A stretch of 41,202 nt of DNA from Thermoanaerobaculia bacterium (GTDB lineage Bacteria > Acidobacteriota > Thermoanaerobaculia > Gp7-AA8): assembly GCA_017883205.1 (NCBI GenBank), contig JADGNZ010000054.1, forward strand, positions 1 to 41,202. The letters run 5' to 3'. The notes beneath the pieces were generated by a model that worked only from the letters and a program-made list of their open reading frames with translations, was not told where the DNA came from and ran no database searches. The position numbers were made by a program, and so were the translations under genes. The stretch's first letter is position 1. Every line of letters begins with the position of its first letter. Positions 7,635-15,686 of the stretch are shown in pieces.

Positions 7635-8906
7635 ATGATTGAAAACACATCCTCGATGGACCGCGCTGTCGGCCGGGGGCCGGCGTTTACGCGGCCGCGG
7701 ATGATTGCGGCGGGGGTGTTGCTGGCGGTTGTCATTGGGCTGGCGTTTGCGTTTCCGGCGATCAGGCGGTGGTCGCGCGCGGATCGCGCAGTGGACGCCT
7801 CGACGCTCTCGATGGGCGTTGTTGTGCGCGGCGACCTTGTGCGCGACATCTCCGTGCAGGGACGCGTCGTTGCGGCATTGCATCCGACGCTCGTCAGCCC
7901 GGCGCAGGGGATTGTGTCGTTGCGGACGAAGGCTGGGAGTGTAGTGCGCCGAGGGGATGTCCTGGCGGTGGTCGACAGTCCGGAGCTGCGCAGCGCGCTC
8001 GAACAGTCGCGAGCGCAGGTGCTTTCGCTGGGCACGGACTATGAGCGGGCGAAGATCGCCGGATCGCAGTCGGACGCGCGGTTGCGGCAGCAGGTTGCGC
8101 TTGCCGAGGTGCGGCTGGAGGCAGCGAAGCGTGGGCTGCAACGCGCGGAGCTGCTGCGGCACGACGGATTGATCAACGGGACTGACTTCGAGCGTGCACA
8201 GGATGATGTGCACGTCGCGCAGCTCGAGCTCGAGCAAGCCAGGCGTGAGATCGGACTCAATCGCGAGACGGCCGACTTCGATATCCGCAGCCGGAAATTG
8301 CAGGCCGACCGGCAGCAATCGGCCACCGACGAGCTGCAGAAGCGCTTCGAGGATCTGACCATCCGCGCGCCGTTCGACGGCATGGTGGCGGCGATCACCG
8401 TCAATGAGCGGGATGCCGTCGCGGCGAACCAGGCCATCCTCACCGTCATCAATCTCTCCTCGCTGGAGCTCGAGATCACGATCCCCGAGGAGTACGCGGG
8501 CGATGTGAGGATCGGAACGCCGCTCATGATCGGCTACGGCGGCGGCGAGAAGGGGGCGCACATCACCGCGGTCTCGCCGGAGATCGTCGGCAACCAGATC
8601 ACGGCGCGTGCGGTGCCCGATGAGCAGTGGCCCGAGGGGTTGCGGCAGAACCAGAGGGTCAGCGCGAGGCTCGTCTTCGAATCGAAGAAGAACGTACTCA
8701 AGCTGCCGCGCGGCGCGTTCGTCGAGGCCAGCGGAGGACGAAGCGCCTACGTCGTCGACGGCAGCATGGCCACGCGCCGCGCCATCACGCTCGGATCGGT
8801 CGGAGCGTCGGAAGTAGAAATCGTCAGCGGGTTGCGCGAAGGAGACCGCGTGATCCTTTCGGATACCTCGCCATTCGGCAACGTCAACACACTGATTCTG
8901 CAGTGA
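7635..8906 (+). CDS. HlyD/MacA-type efflux periplasmic adaptor subunit
   Basis: This is a 423-residue membrane-fusion protein that would link the inner-membrane ABC transporter encoded downstream to an outer-membrane channel. One N-terminal membrane anchor lies at about residues 25-45 (AAGVLLAVVIGLAFAFPAI). The first half of the lipoyl domain follows (LVSPAQGIVSLRTKAGSVVR with RGDVLAVVDSPEL), then a long alpha-helical hairpin (about 115-230), the second lipoyl half (DLTIRAPFDGMVAAITVNER) and beta-barrel/membrane-proximal domains. Length and order fit the family. An ATG at 7656 is an alternative start. It is the first gene of an operon with spacers of about 7-13 bases. No outer-membrane channel gene is present in the window. 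Confidence 0.92.
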   Translation: MIENTSSMDRAVGRGPAFTRPRMIAAGVLLAVVIGLAFAFPAIRRWSRADRAVDASTLSMGVVVRGDLVRDISVQGRVVAALHPTLVSPAQGIVSLRTKAGSVVRRGDVLAVVDSPELRSALEQSRAQVLSLGTDYERAKIAGSQSDARLRQQVALAEVRLEAAKRGLQRAELLRHDGLINGTDFERAQDDVHVAQLELEQARREIGLNRETADFDIRSRKLQADRQQSATDELQKRFEDLTIRAPFDGMVAAITVNERDAVAANQAILTVINLSSLELEITIPEEYAGDVRIGTPLMIGYGGGEKGAHITAVSPEIVGNQITARAVPDEQWPEGLRQNQRVSARLVFESKKNVLKLPRGAFVEASGGRSAYVVDGSMATRRAITLGSVGASEVEIVSGLREGDRVILSDTSPFGNVNTLILQ

Positions 8907-8918
8907 CAGGAGACATCG

Positions 8919-9629
8919 ATGCTGCGCATGAAGAACATACGGAAGATTTACCGGACCGAGCTGGTGGAGACGCATGCTCTGGAGGATTTCTCGCTCAACG
9001 TCGACGCCGGCGAGTTCGTGGCCATCATGGGTCCCTCGGGATCGGGGAAGACGACCTTCCTCAACGTCGCGGGCCTGCTCGACGTCTTCGAGGGTGGCGT
9101 GTACGAGCTCGATGACAAAGACGTCAGCAAGCTCTCCGACCGCGAGATGTCGCACATCCGCAATCAGAAGATCGGCTTCATCTTTCAGAGCTTCAATCTG
9201 ATCCCCGACCTCGACCTCTTCGACAATGTCGACATCCCGCTGCGGTATCGCGGCATGCCGGCAGGGGAGCGGAAGACGCGCATCGAGAAGGCGGCCGAGG
9301 TGGTCGGGCTTTCGTCGCGGCTGCATCACCTTCCGTCGCAGATGTCAGGCGGCCAGCAGCAGCGTGTGGCCATCGCGCGCGTGCTGGCGGCTGACCCGAA
9401 GCTGATCCTGGCCGACGAGCCGACCGGGAATCTCGATTCGCTCATGGCGCGCGAGATCATGGATCTGCTCGACGAGATCAACCGCCGCGGCACGACCATC
9501 GTCATGGTCACGCACAGCCCGGAGTGCGCCGCGCGCGCATCGCGCGAGATCCATCTATTCGACGGCCGCGTGATCGACGTCGAACGGCCGCCGGCACTCT
9601 TCGGTGGCGCGCTGAAGTCGGCGAAGTGA
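8919..9629 (+). CDS. ABC transporter ATP-binding protein (MacB/LolD type)
   Basis: This is a 236-residue ATPase that would drive the export complex formed with the adaptor and the two permeases. It has the Walker A motif GPSGSGKTT (residues 38-46), Q-loop FIFQSFNLIPDLDLFDNV, signature MSGGQQQRVAIARVL, Walker B LILADEPTGNLD and the H-loop MVTHSPECA. These sequences place it in the MacB/LolD/FtsE subfamily, which powers mechanotransmission rather than classical transport. An AGGAGA ribosome binding site precedes the ATG. All catalytic residues are present. Confidence 0.95.
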   Translation: MLRMKNIRKIYRTELVETHALEDFSLNVDAGEFVAIMGPSGSGKTTFLNVAGLLDVFEGGVYELDDKDVSKLSDREMSHIRNQKIGFIFQSFNLIPDLDLFDNVDIPLRYRGMPAGERKTRIEKAAEVVGLSSRLHHLPSQMSGGQQQRVAIARVLAADPKLILADEPTGNLDSLMAREIMDLLDEINRRGTTIVMVTHSPECAARASREIHLFDGRVIDVERPPALFGGALKSAK

Positions 9630-9636
9630 GGCGACG

Positions 9637-10956
9637 ATGCTCCTCTATAACGTTCGTATCGCCATCAAGAGTCTGCGCCGCAATCCGGTTCTGACTGCCG
9701 TGATCATCGGCGGCATCGCCCTCGGCATCTGCGCTTCGACCACGTTCACCACCGTCCGGCACATGTTCGCGCGCGATCCGCTGCCCGGAAAGAGCAGCAA
9801 CCTCTTTTATGTGCGGATGGACAACTGGGATCCGCACGTGCCGTATCCGGCCAATCAGGGCAAATCGGGACCGACGATCCCGCCGCAGATCAGCTACCGC
9901 GATGCCCTGGCCCTGATGCGCTCGAATATCCCGCTCCGGCAGACCGCCGCGTTCGCCGCCATGATGACGGTCTATCCCGATCCGCGGGTGGCGCGGCCGT
10001 CCAGCGAGGGCGTCCGGCTCTGCTTTTCCGACTTCTTCACGATGTTCGACGTTCCCTTCGCCTACGGCGGGCCGTGGGACCACCGTGCCGACGCGAAAGG
10101 CGAACAGGTGGTCGTCATCGACGACGCCATGAATCAGAAGCTCTTCGGCGGGGCCAATTCGGTCGGGAAGCGCGTGCGCATCGAAGACCGCGAGTTCACG
10201 GTGGTCGGCGTGCTCAAGCCGTGGCGCCCGTTCATCCGGATGTACGACCTGAACGGAAACTTCATCGCCGAGCCCGAACCGATTTACCTTCCGTTCTCGC
10301 TGACACCGGCGATGCAGATCCGCACCAGCGGCAACAGCGACGGCTGGAAGTCGGCCGGCATCAACACCTTCGAGGACTTTCTCAACTCCGACGTCGACTG
10401 GGTGCAGTTGTGGGTGGAGCTGCGCTCGCCGGTGGAGGCGGCGCAGTATCACCGCTTCGTCGACGGCTACGTCCTCGAGGAAAAGAAGCATGGCCGTTTT
10501 GAGCGGCCGCTCATGAATCGCGTCACATCGCTTCACGACCTGATGAACGAGTTTGGCGTGATCACTCCACAGGTCAACGCCATGGCGGCGATCTCGGTGC
10601 TCTTCCTCGGCATCTGCGCGCTGAACCTCACCGGCCTGCTGCTCGGCAAGTTCCTGGCGCGGGCGCCGGAGGTGTCGGTACGGAGGGCGCTCGGCGCCAC
10701 GCGCATCGCCGTCTTCCTGCAGCACATCACCGAATGTGAGCTGGTGGGACTGGCCGGCGGCATCATCGGGATGCTGCTGTCGATCGGCGCCATGCGTCTG
10801 ATCGGCAAGCTGATCTCAGCGACCTCGGTCATCGCCCTGGACGGCGAGATGATCCTGGCCGCGCTCTTCCTGTCTCTCGGCGCCGGTCTGCTGGCCGGCC
10901 TCTATCCGGCCTGGCGGATCTGTTCCGTGCAGCCGGCCGTGCAACTCAAGATCTGA
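9637..10956 (+). CDS. FtsX-like ABC permease, first subunit
   Basis: This is a 439-residue MacB-type permease lacking its own ATPase domain. A membrane helix at about residues 18-40 (NPVLTAVIIGGIALGICAST) is followed by a large periplasmic domain (about 45-300) and three C-terminal membrane helices beginning at about 310 (MAAISVLFLGICALNLTGLL). The cytoplasmic loop carries the FtsX signature VSVRRALGATRIAVFLQ. It is probably paired with the next gene product as a heterodimer, which is common in MacB-like loci with two adjacent permeases. The start lies 8 bases after the ATPase stop. Confidence 0.92.
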   Translation: MLLYNVRIAIKSLRRNPVLTAVIIGGIALGICASTTFTTVRHMFARDPLPGKSSNLFYVRMDNWDPHVPYPANQGKSGPTIPPQISYRDALALMRSNIPLRQTAAFAAMMTVYPDPRVARPSSEGVRLCFSDFFTMFDVPFAYGGPWDHRADAKGEQVVVIDDAMNQKLFGGANSVGKRVRIEDREFTVVGVLKPWRPFIRMYDLNGNFIAEPEPIYLPFSLTPAMQIRTSGNSDGWKSAGINTFEDFLNSDVDWVQLWVELRSPVEAAQYHRFVDGYVLEEKKHGRFERPLMNRVTSLHDLMNEFGVITPQVNAMAAISVLFLGICALNLTGLLLGKFLARAPEVSVRRALGATRIAVFLQHITECELVGLAGGIIGMLLSIGAMRLIGKLISATSVIALDGEMILAALFLSLGAGLLAGLYPAWRICSVQPAVQLKI

Positions 10957-10969
10957 CGAGGAGACCACC

Positions 10970-12172
10970 ATGGAATTTGGACCGATCATCCGTGCCCTGA
11001 AGCGCAACAAAGTCCGCTTTCTGCTCATCGTCGTGCAGATCGCCATCACGCTGGCCGTGGTGACGAACGCCATCACCATGATCCGCGACGAAGGCCAGAA
11101 GATGCTGAAACGCTCCGGCTTCGACGACGACAACATCGTCTGGGTGCGTTCGAAGCCATTCTCGCCGGCGTTCAAAGACCAGGCATACCGGATCTCCACG
11201 GTCAACGCCGACCTCCGCGCAATCCAGGGGATCCCCGGCGTCGTGGCGGTGGCCAACACGAACTTTCTCCCGTGGCAGGGAGGGGGGAGCTCGGGGGAGA
11301 TGGCAGTGGGCGGCGGCGACGGCAGCAAGTACCGCACGCAGACGTACACGACCACGCCGGGAATCCTCGATGCGCTCGGCGTCCATCTCGTCTCCGGACG
11401 GCTGTTGCGCGATACCGACCTCGACGACGATCCCAACTCGAAGGCGCCGGCCACCGTCATCATTTCCCGCGATCTGGAGAAGCTGATGTTCAACGGAAAG
11501 AGCGCCGTCGGGCGGCAGCTCCTCGATTCGGGCAACAGCATCTCCAATATCGTCGGTGTGTTCGATCCCTTCTACAACCCGTACGGATGGCCGATCCATG
11601 AGTATGCCGTCATGTTTGCCGGCCACGTGTCGCGCAGCGGCGCGATGTACCTCGTGCGCGTCAAACCGGGCACGATGAAGCAGATTGCTCCGCTGATCGA
11701 GAAACGGATGCTGCAGGCCAACAACGGCCGCAACATCCAGATGCAGACGATCGACGAGATCAAAGACCGCTACTTCACCCAGGGGAGGATCGTCCGGGGA
11801 GCGATGTCGATGGTCATCTCCCTGATCGTGCTCGTCACCGGCCTCGGCATCGTCGGCGTGACCGCCTTCTCCGTGACCGAACGGCGTAAGCAGATCGGCA
11901 CGCGCCGCGCCCTCGGTGCAACCAAAGGGGCCGTTCTCCGTTACTTCCTGCTGGAAAACTGGATCGTGACAAATGCTGGCCTGATTCTCGGCGTCGCCGC
12001 CGCGTACGGATTGAACATCCTGCTCGTCACGAAGACGGCTGGCGCGAAGCTCGACTGGCGATTTGTCGTCGCCGCCGTCGTGCTCCTATGGTTGCAGGGA
12101 ATCATCGCTACACTGATTCCGGCAATGCGCGCTACGCGCTTCTCGCCGGTCATCGCCACACGCGGAGAATGA
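10970..12172 (+). CDS. FtsX-like ABC permease, second subunit
   Basis: This is a 400-residue MacB-type permease with the same architecture as its upstream neighbour. An N-terminal helix (FLLIVVQIAITLAVVTNAIT) is followed by a periplasmic domain (about residues 45-275) and three C-terminal helices starting at about 280 (MSMVISLIVLVTGLGIVGVT). The coupling loop ERRKQIGTRRALGATKGAVL is a textbook FtsX signature. A GAGGAGA ribosome binding site precedes the ATG. The two permeases differ clearly in sequence, so this is an old paralogue pair. The response regulator starts one base after its stop codon. Confidence 0.92.
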   Translation: MEFGPIIRALKRNKVRFLLIVVQIAITLAVVTNAITMIRDEGQKMLKRSGFDDDNIVWVRSKPFSPAFKDQAYRISTVNADLRAIQGIPGVVAVANTNFLPWQGGGSSGEMAVGGGDGSKYRTQTYTTTPGILDALGVHLVSGRLLRDTDLDDDPNSKAPATVIISRDLEKLMFNGKSAVGRQLLDSGNSISNIVGVFDPFYNPYGWPIHEYAVMFAGHVSRSGAMYLVRVKPGTMKQIAPLIEKRMLQANNGRNIQMQTIDEIKDRYFTQGRIVRGAMSMVISLIVLVTGLGIVGVTAFSVTERRKQIGTRRALGATKGAVLRYFLLENWIVTNAGLILGVAAAYGLNILLVTKTAGAKLDWRFVVAAVVLLWLQGIIATLIPAMRATRFSPVIATRGE

Positions 12173-12173
12173 G

Positions 12174-13583
12174 TTGACTGGAACGCAGCAGCAACAGGCG
12201 CTGAGCATGGCTTCGACGCACGGACACGCCCGGATCGACGGAACGGTCCTGATCGTCGAAGATCAGCCGGCAGTTGCCAAAGCCCTGTTGCTGCTGTTCG
12301 ACATCCACGGCATCGACGCCATCGCGGTCTCGAATCCGGCCGATGCCGAAGAGGTAATCCGCCGCGGCGATGCTGACGCTGTCGTGCAGGACATGAACTT
12401 CACACCCGGCGCCACCGGCGGCGAGCAGGGTCTGGCGCTGTTCCGCACCGTTCGCGCGATCGACCCAGGCATGCCGGTGATTCTTCTCACCGCGTGGACC
12501 GCGCTCGAAACGGCCGTGCAGATGGTGAAGGAAGGCGCGATCGACTACCTCGCCAAACCGTGGAGCGATGACAAACTGCTGGCCATCGTCGGCAACGCGC
12601 TGACCGAACGGCGCGGTGAGCGCGACGTGCGGCGCTCCCGCTCCGCGCTCGCCGCGAGCGTCGATCTCTCTGGCGTCGTCTACGAAAGCACGGCCATGCA
12701 CCGCATTGTCACGCTGGCGCTGCAAGTCGCCGGTGCCGACGTGCCGGTGCTCATCACGGGACCGAACGGCACGGGGAAGGAAAAGATCGCGGACCTGATC
12801 CAGGCCAACTCGCGGAGGCGCAAGGCGCCATTCATCAAGGTGAACGCCGGGGCATTGCCCGATGAACTGATCGAGAGCGAATTGTTCGGCGCCGAGGCGG
12901 GGGCGTTTACCGGATCGAAGCGGCTGCGCATCGGACGGTTCGAGACTGCCAACGGCGGGACGCTGTTTCTGGACGAGATCGGGAACTTGTCATCCGCTGG
13001 TCAGACAAAGTTGCTGCGCGTACTCCAGAACGGCGAGTTCGAACGGCTCGGCAGCAGCGACACGCGCCGAGTCGATGTTCGCCTCCTTTGTGCTACGAAC
13101 GCCGATCTTGCCCAAGCCGTTCGCAGCGGAGCGTTTCGCGAGGATCTCTTCTTCCGCCTCAACGTGATCGAGATTCACGTGCCGCCGTTGCGCGAGCGCC
13201 GCGAGGACGTGCTGCCGATCGCTGAGTCGTTCCTCGTCGCGGCACGCAAGAGCTCGAACCGCGGATTGCGTCTCAGCGCCGATGCACGCGACGCGCTCGT
13301 CGCATACGACTGGCCAGGCAACATCCGCGAGCTGCAGAACCGCATCCAGCGTGCCACCGTCACCGCGGCGGGCGATGTTCTCTCCGCTGCCGATCTTGGC
13401 CTCTCAACCGATCGCCCGATCGCCGCCGCTCCTGTTCACGGCGAGAAAGAGCAGATCGAGAATCTGCTTCGCGAAGGGGGAGGGAACGTCTCCGATGCTG
13501 CCAAGGCCCTCGGCGTCTCACGCCAGGCGCTGTATCGGAAGATGCAGCGCCTCGGGATCGTGCTGGAGCGGCGGCCGAGGTGA
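12174..13583 (+). CDS. Sigma-54-dependent NtrC-family response regulator
   Basis: This is a 469-residue regulator. The receiver domain (about residues 22-145) has acidic residues E29-D30, phospho-acceptor D73 (VVQDMNF) and the conserved lysine in YLAKPW. An AAA+ domain follows, with Walker A GPNGTGKE (about 195-202), the sigma-54 contact loop GAFTGS (about 243-248, where most relatives have GAFTGA), Walker B TLFLDEIG and an arginine-finger region. A Fis-type helix-turn-helix closes the protein (NVSDAAKALGVSRQALYRKM). A TTG start at 12174 is preferred because GGAG precedes it at good spacing; ATG 12207 is the alternative. It probably controls the export operon in response to the kinase encoded at 15687, from which it is separated by two foreign-looking genes. 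Confidence 0.92.
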   Translation: MTGTQQQQALSMASTHGHARIDGTVLIVEDQPAVAKALLLLFDIHGIDAIAVSNPADAEEVIRRGDADAVVQDMNFTPGATGGEQGLALFRTVRAIDPGMPVILLTAWTALETAVQMVKEGAIDYLAKPWSDDKLLAIVGNALTERRGERDVRRSRSALAASVDLSGVVYESTAMHRIVTLALQVAGADVPVLITGPNGTGKEKIADLIQANSRRRKAPFIKVNAGALPDELIESELFGAEAGAFTGSKRLRIGRFETANGGTLFLDEIGNLSSAGQTKLLRVLQNGEFERLGSSDTRRVDVRLLCATNADLAQAVRSGAFREDLFFRLNVIEIHVPPLRERREDVLPIAESFLVAARKSSNRGLRLSADARDALVAYDWPGNIRELQNRIQRATVTAAGDVLSAADLGLSTDRPIAAAPVHGEKEQIENLLREGGGNVSDAAKALGVSRQALYRKMQRLGIVLERRPR

Positions 13584-13803
13584 AAATCAATCGGAGGAAG
13601 CACACGGCACTCTCTTTGGAACTCGGACAGTAACCAATGCGTTGCGTCCGCTCGCGGAAGGTGCGCAAGTCCTGCAAGTGGTATGCTACGCGAAGCCAGC
13701 TCGCCTAAAAACGACAGTTTCGTAGGCCAACGGTCGGATTGTCGGCGACCTACTTAGTTAGTATTGTCGGTGCGCGAACGCTCGTTGCCTTGGGGGAAAG
13801 TCT

Positions 13804-14334
13804 TTGATTTCTGATACCTTCGCTGAAGCAGTAGAGCGACAGAGGCAAGAAGCTCTAGCGCGAATACGCGGAGTCCGGGTGTCAGTCCTGATCTGGGGGC
13901 CGACACCAAGCGCCATCACACCCGTAGGCCTAACTAGAGGAGAACTACGTAGGGCGCTAGAGGGCGATGGTCACCTTGTCAGCTATAGTGAGGAGCTATT
14001 CGATCCCAAGTCAGACTTCTCAGTGCTCGCTCAGCAGGTCGCAGATGTCGAAGCGCACGACATCACCTTTTCACTGCCGGATTCTCCGGGCTCTATTGCT
14101 GAGGCACACGACTTCGCGCGTGTCCCAAGTGTGTCCCATCGTATTGTTACCTTCGTCGATGGTGACAACAACGACGGCTACGCTAATAAAACGTTGCTAG
14201 AGTTTCAGTCGACAGCCACCTGTCGAGTGCAGATATACAAGGCGAGCGACTTGCCTGGATGCATCGTGGAACATGCCAGGGGACTGGTCCGGCGTCTGCA
14301 AGAGTTCTACTACTTCGCCGGGAGGCGCTTCTAA
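13804..14334 (+). CDS. SLOG/nucleoside-deoxyribosyltransferase-like protein, putative effector
   Basis: This is a 176-residue protein starting at a TTG preceded by GGGGGAAAG. I do not recognise it by name. It looks like one Rossmann-like domain: a first strand VSVLIWGPTPS (about residues 26-36), a helix and strand GELRRALEGDGHLVSYSEEL (46-65), then AHDITFSLPDSPGSIAEAHD (84-103). The D-S-P-G-S-x-x-E pattern at 93-100 resembles the nucleotide-binding GS-x-x-E motif of SLOG and nucleoside deoxyribosyltransferase-like proteins, some of which are effectors in bacterial defence loci. Its stop overlaps the next start by one base (TAATG), so the two form a translational unit. Base composition is clearly AT-richer than the flanks, with codons such as CTA, AGT and ATA common, which suggests transfer. 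The functional link is an inference from a single motif. Confidence 0.7.
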   Translation: MISDTFAEAVERQRQEALARIRGVRVSVLIWGPTPSAITPVGLTRGELRRALEGDGHLVSYSEELFDPKSDFSVLAQQVADVEAHDITFSLPDSPGSIAEAHDFARVPSVSHRIVTFVDGDNNDGYANKTLLEFQSTATCRVQIYKASDLPGCIVEHARGLVRRLQEFYYFAGRRF

Positions 14335-15536
14335 TGGACCCGGTACGCATTCTAGATCACTATCGCCTTCCGCTTGTAACGAGTGGTGAGTCTATTCAAC
14401 TTCTTGCGCTTTTGCTACGCGACGGTCCTCAGGCAGTCGCAGATCTTGCCACAAGTCTGAACACGGGCGTGGGAGACGTAATCCGATCGTTAACCAACCT
14501 CTATAGTGCAGCTTTTGTGGAGCATCGCAATGCTGATCTGTGGTCCATTGCGCATCTTGGCGAGCAGGTGATGGAAAACCTGAAGGTAGTCGACTTAGCA
14601 AGCGTCGACCTGGTTAAGACTCTGGCGGAGGCGCCGTCTGATAAGCTATTTCTAATACAATGGCTTGAGAGGCCGAGCGATCTTAAGGACTCTCGGACCT
14701 GCCTGTCGTTACTGAGATCGCTGAATCAGGTAAAAAAACTACATCACGACCAAGCGGCGCGTCCAGAGGATCCTTCTGCCTTGTTGTATGCCATTCTAAT
14801 TGCGTGCGACTCGGGAGCTCAGGATTCCGGTGTCGATAACGTTGCAGGAGCAATCAGTCGGAGACTAGAGTCGTGGTTTCTTTCTGGTACGCAATTGTCT
14901 TCTGCGGAAGCGTTCAACGTCGGTTCCGTCGAGTCGGCGTGGCGCGAGGGAATGCACAAGTACATAGGCAGTAATGACCTTCTTCTGTATATTCCCAATG
15001 GATCACCGTCGCCTACCGATCCTGACACAATACAATTCACGTGGTTACGTGCCTTGGGCGCTGCTTTAGGAGGAACTGCTGATCGGGGATTTAGCGCTTC
15101 GTGTCGGTCATGGCAACGCCACCATGCTGATTTGTTTTGGAGTTCCATGTTCGAGCATGGGTCGTTCGAAAAGGACACTCGTACGATGTTGGAGCGATGG
15201 ACAGGGTTTCATGAACCGGCCACAGAGGACCTGCTTACCGAATTAACAGATCGGCTACTTCTAGCAGTAGGCAGCGCGCCCGCTGACCGATGGCTGTCAA
15301 TCGCTGCTCCGGAGCCCAGTGCTCAAGATGACTTTGATGCTCTGGCATCTATGCTAAGACTGGCGTCGCAGCGTATCCGACTAGAAGGGTTTCACGTGAT
15401 GCCGGGAGATACACAGGAAGTGCTTCGCGCAGCGTTAGCGGAGTTCACTGACCTCTTTCCGACCGAGAATGATCCTAGACCCCCAATCAGAGAGGTCGGT
15501 CCGTCTACAACGGAACCGCGGAGTCGGAAAAAGTAG
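14334..15536 (+). CDS. Winged-helix-like hypothetical protein, partner of the SLOG-like gene
   Basis: This is a 400-residue protein of unknown family. The ATG at 14334 has GGGAGG upstream and overlaps the previous stop. Residues about 20-85 look like a winged helix-turn-helix (LLLRDGPQAVADLATSLN, GVGDVIRSLTNLYSAAFVEH). The remaining 300 residues are mostly helical, with many tryptophans and no membrane segment or recognised catalytic motif, and end in a disordered tail (STTEPRSRKK). The low GC matches the upstream gene: 27 of 60 bases are G/C at 14641-14700, against 41 of 60 at 13321-13380 in the regulator. It may be a DNA-binding sensor or regulator for the upstream protein; that is inference. 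Nothing identifiable as an integrase or tRNA lies beside the pair. Confidence 0.72.
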   Translation: MDPVRILDHYRLPLVTSGESIQLLALLLRDGPQAVADLATSLNTGVGDVIRSLTNLYSAAFVEHRNADLWSIAHLGEQVMENLKVVDLASVDLVKTLAEAPSDKLFLIQWLERPSDLKDSRTCLSLLRSLNQVKKLHHDQAARPEDPSALLYAILIACDSGAQDSGVDNVAGAISRRLESWFLSGTQLSSAEAFNVGSVESAWREGMHKYIGSNDLLLYIPNGSPSPTDPDTIQFTWLRALGAALGGTADRGFSASCRSWQRHHADLFWSSMFEHGSFEKDTRTMLERWTGFHEPATEDLLTELTDRLLLAVGSAPADRWLSIAAPEPSAQDDFDALASMLRLASQRIRLEGFHVMPGDTQEVLRAALAEFTDLFPTENDPRPPIREVGPSTTEPRSRKK

Positions 15537-15686
15537 TTGAGAGGTTAATACTGTCTCCTGGGACGCTCGGTTGATTTGAAGCGTCAGCTTGTCCAAGGGC
15601 ACTGGTGCTTGGCGTACGCTAGAGGCTAGCGAGGTGAGAGTCGGCTTTACAAAGACAATGCGGCGTACTAGAGCCGAGTGTCCACC

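Noticed and set aside
7563-9329. Minus-strand open frame of 588 residues
   Set aside because: It is antisense to the HlyD adaptor and the ABC ATPase, both with full family motifs; the frame is open only because of high GC.
13584-13803. Promoter for the inserted two-gene module (TTGTCG and TAGTAT words)
   Set aside because: The spacing of about 14 bases is too short for a confident -35/-10 pair.
15537-15686. Possible terminator CCAAGGGCAC-TG-GTGCTTGG after the inserted module
   Set aside because: The stem is interrupted by unpaired bases and no T-run follows, so it cannot be supported.
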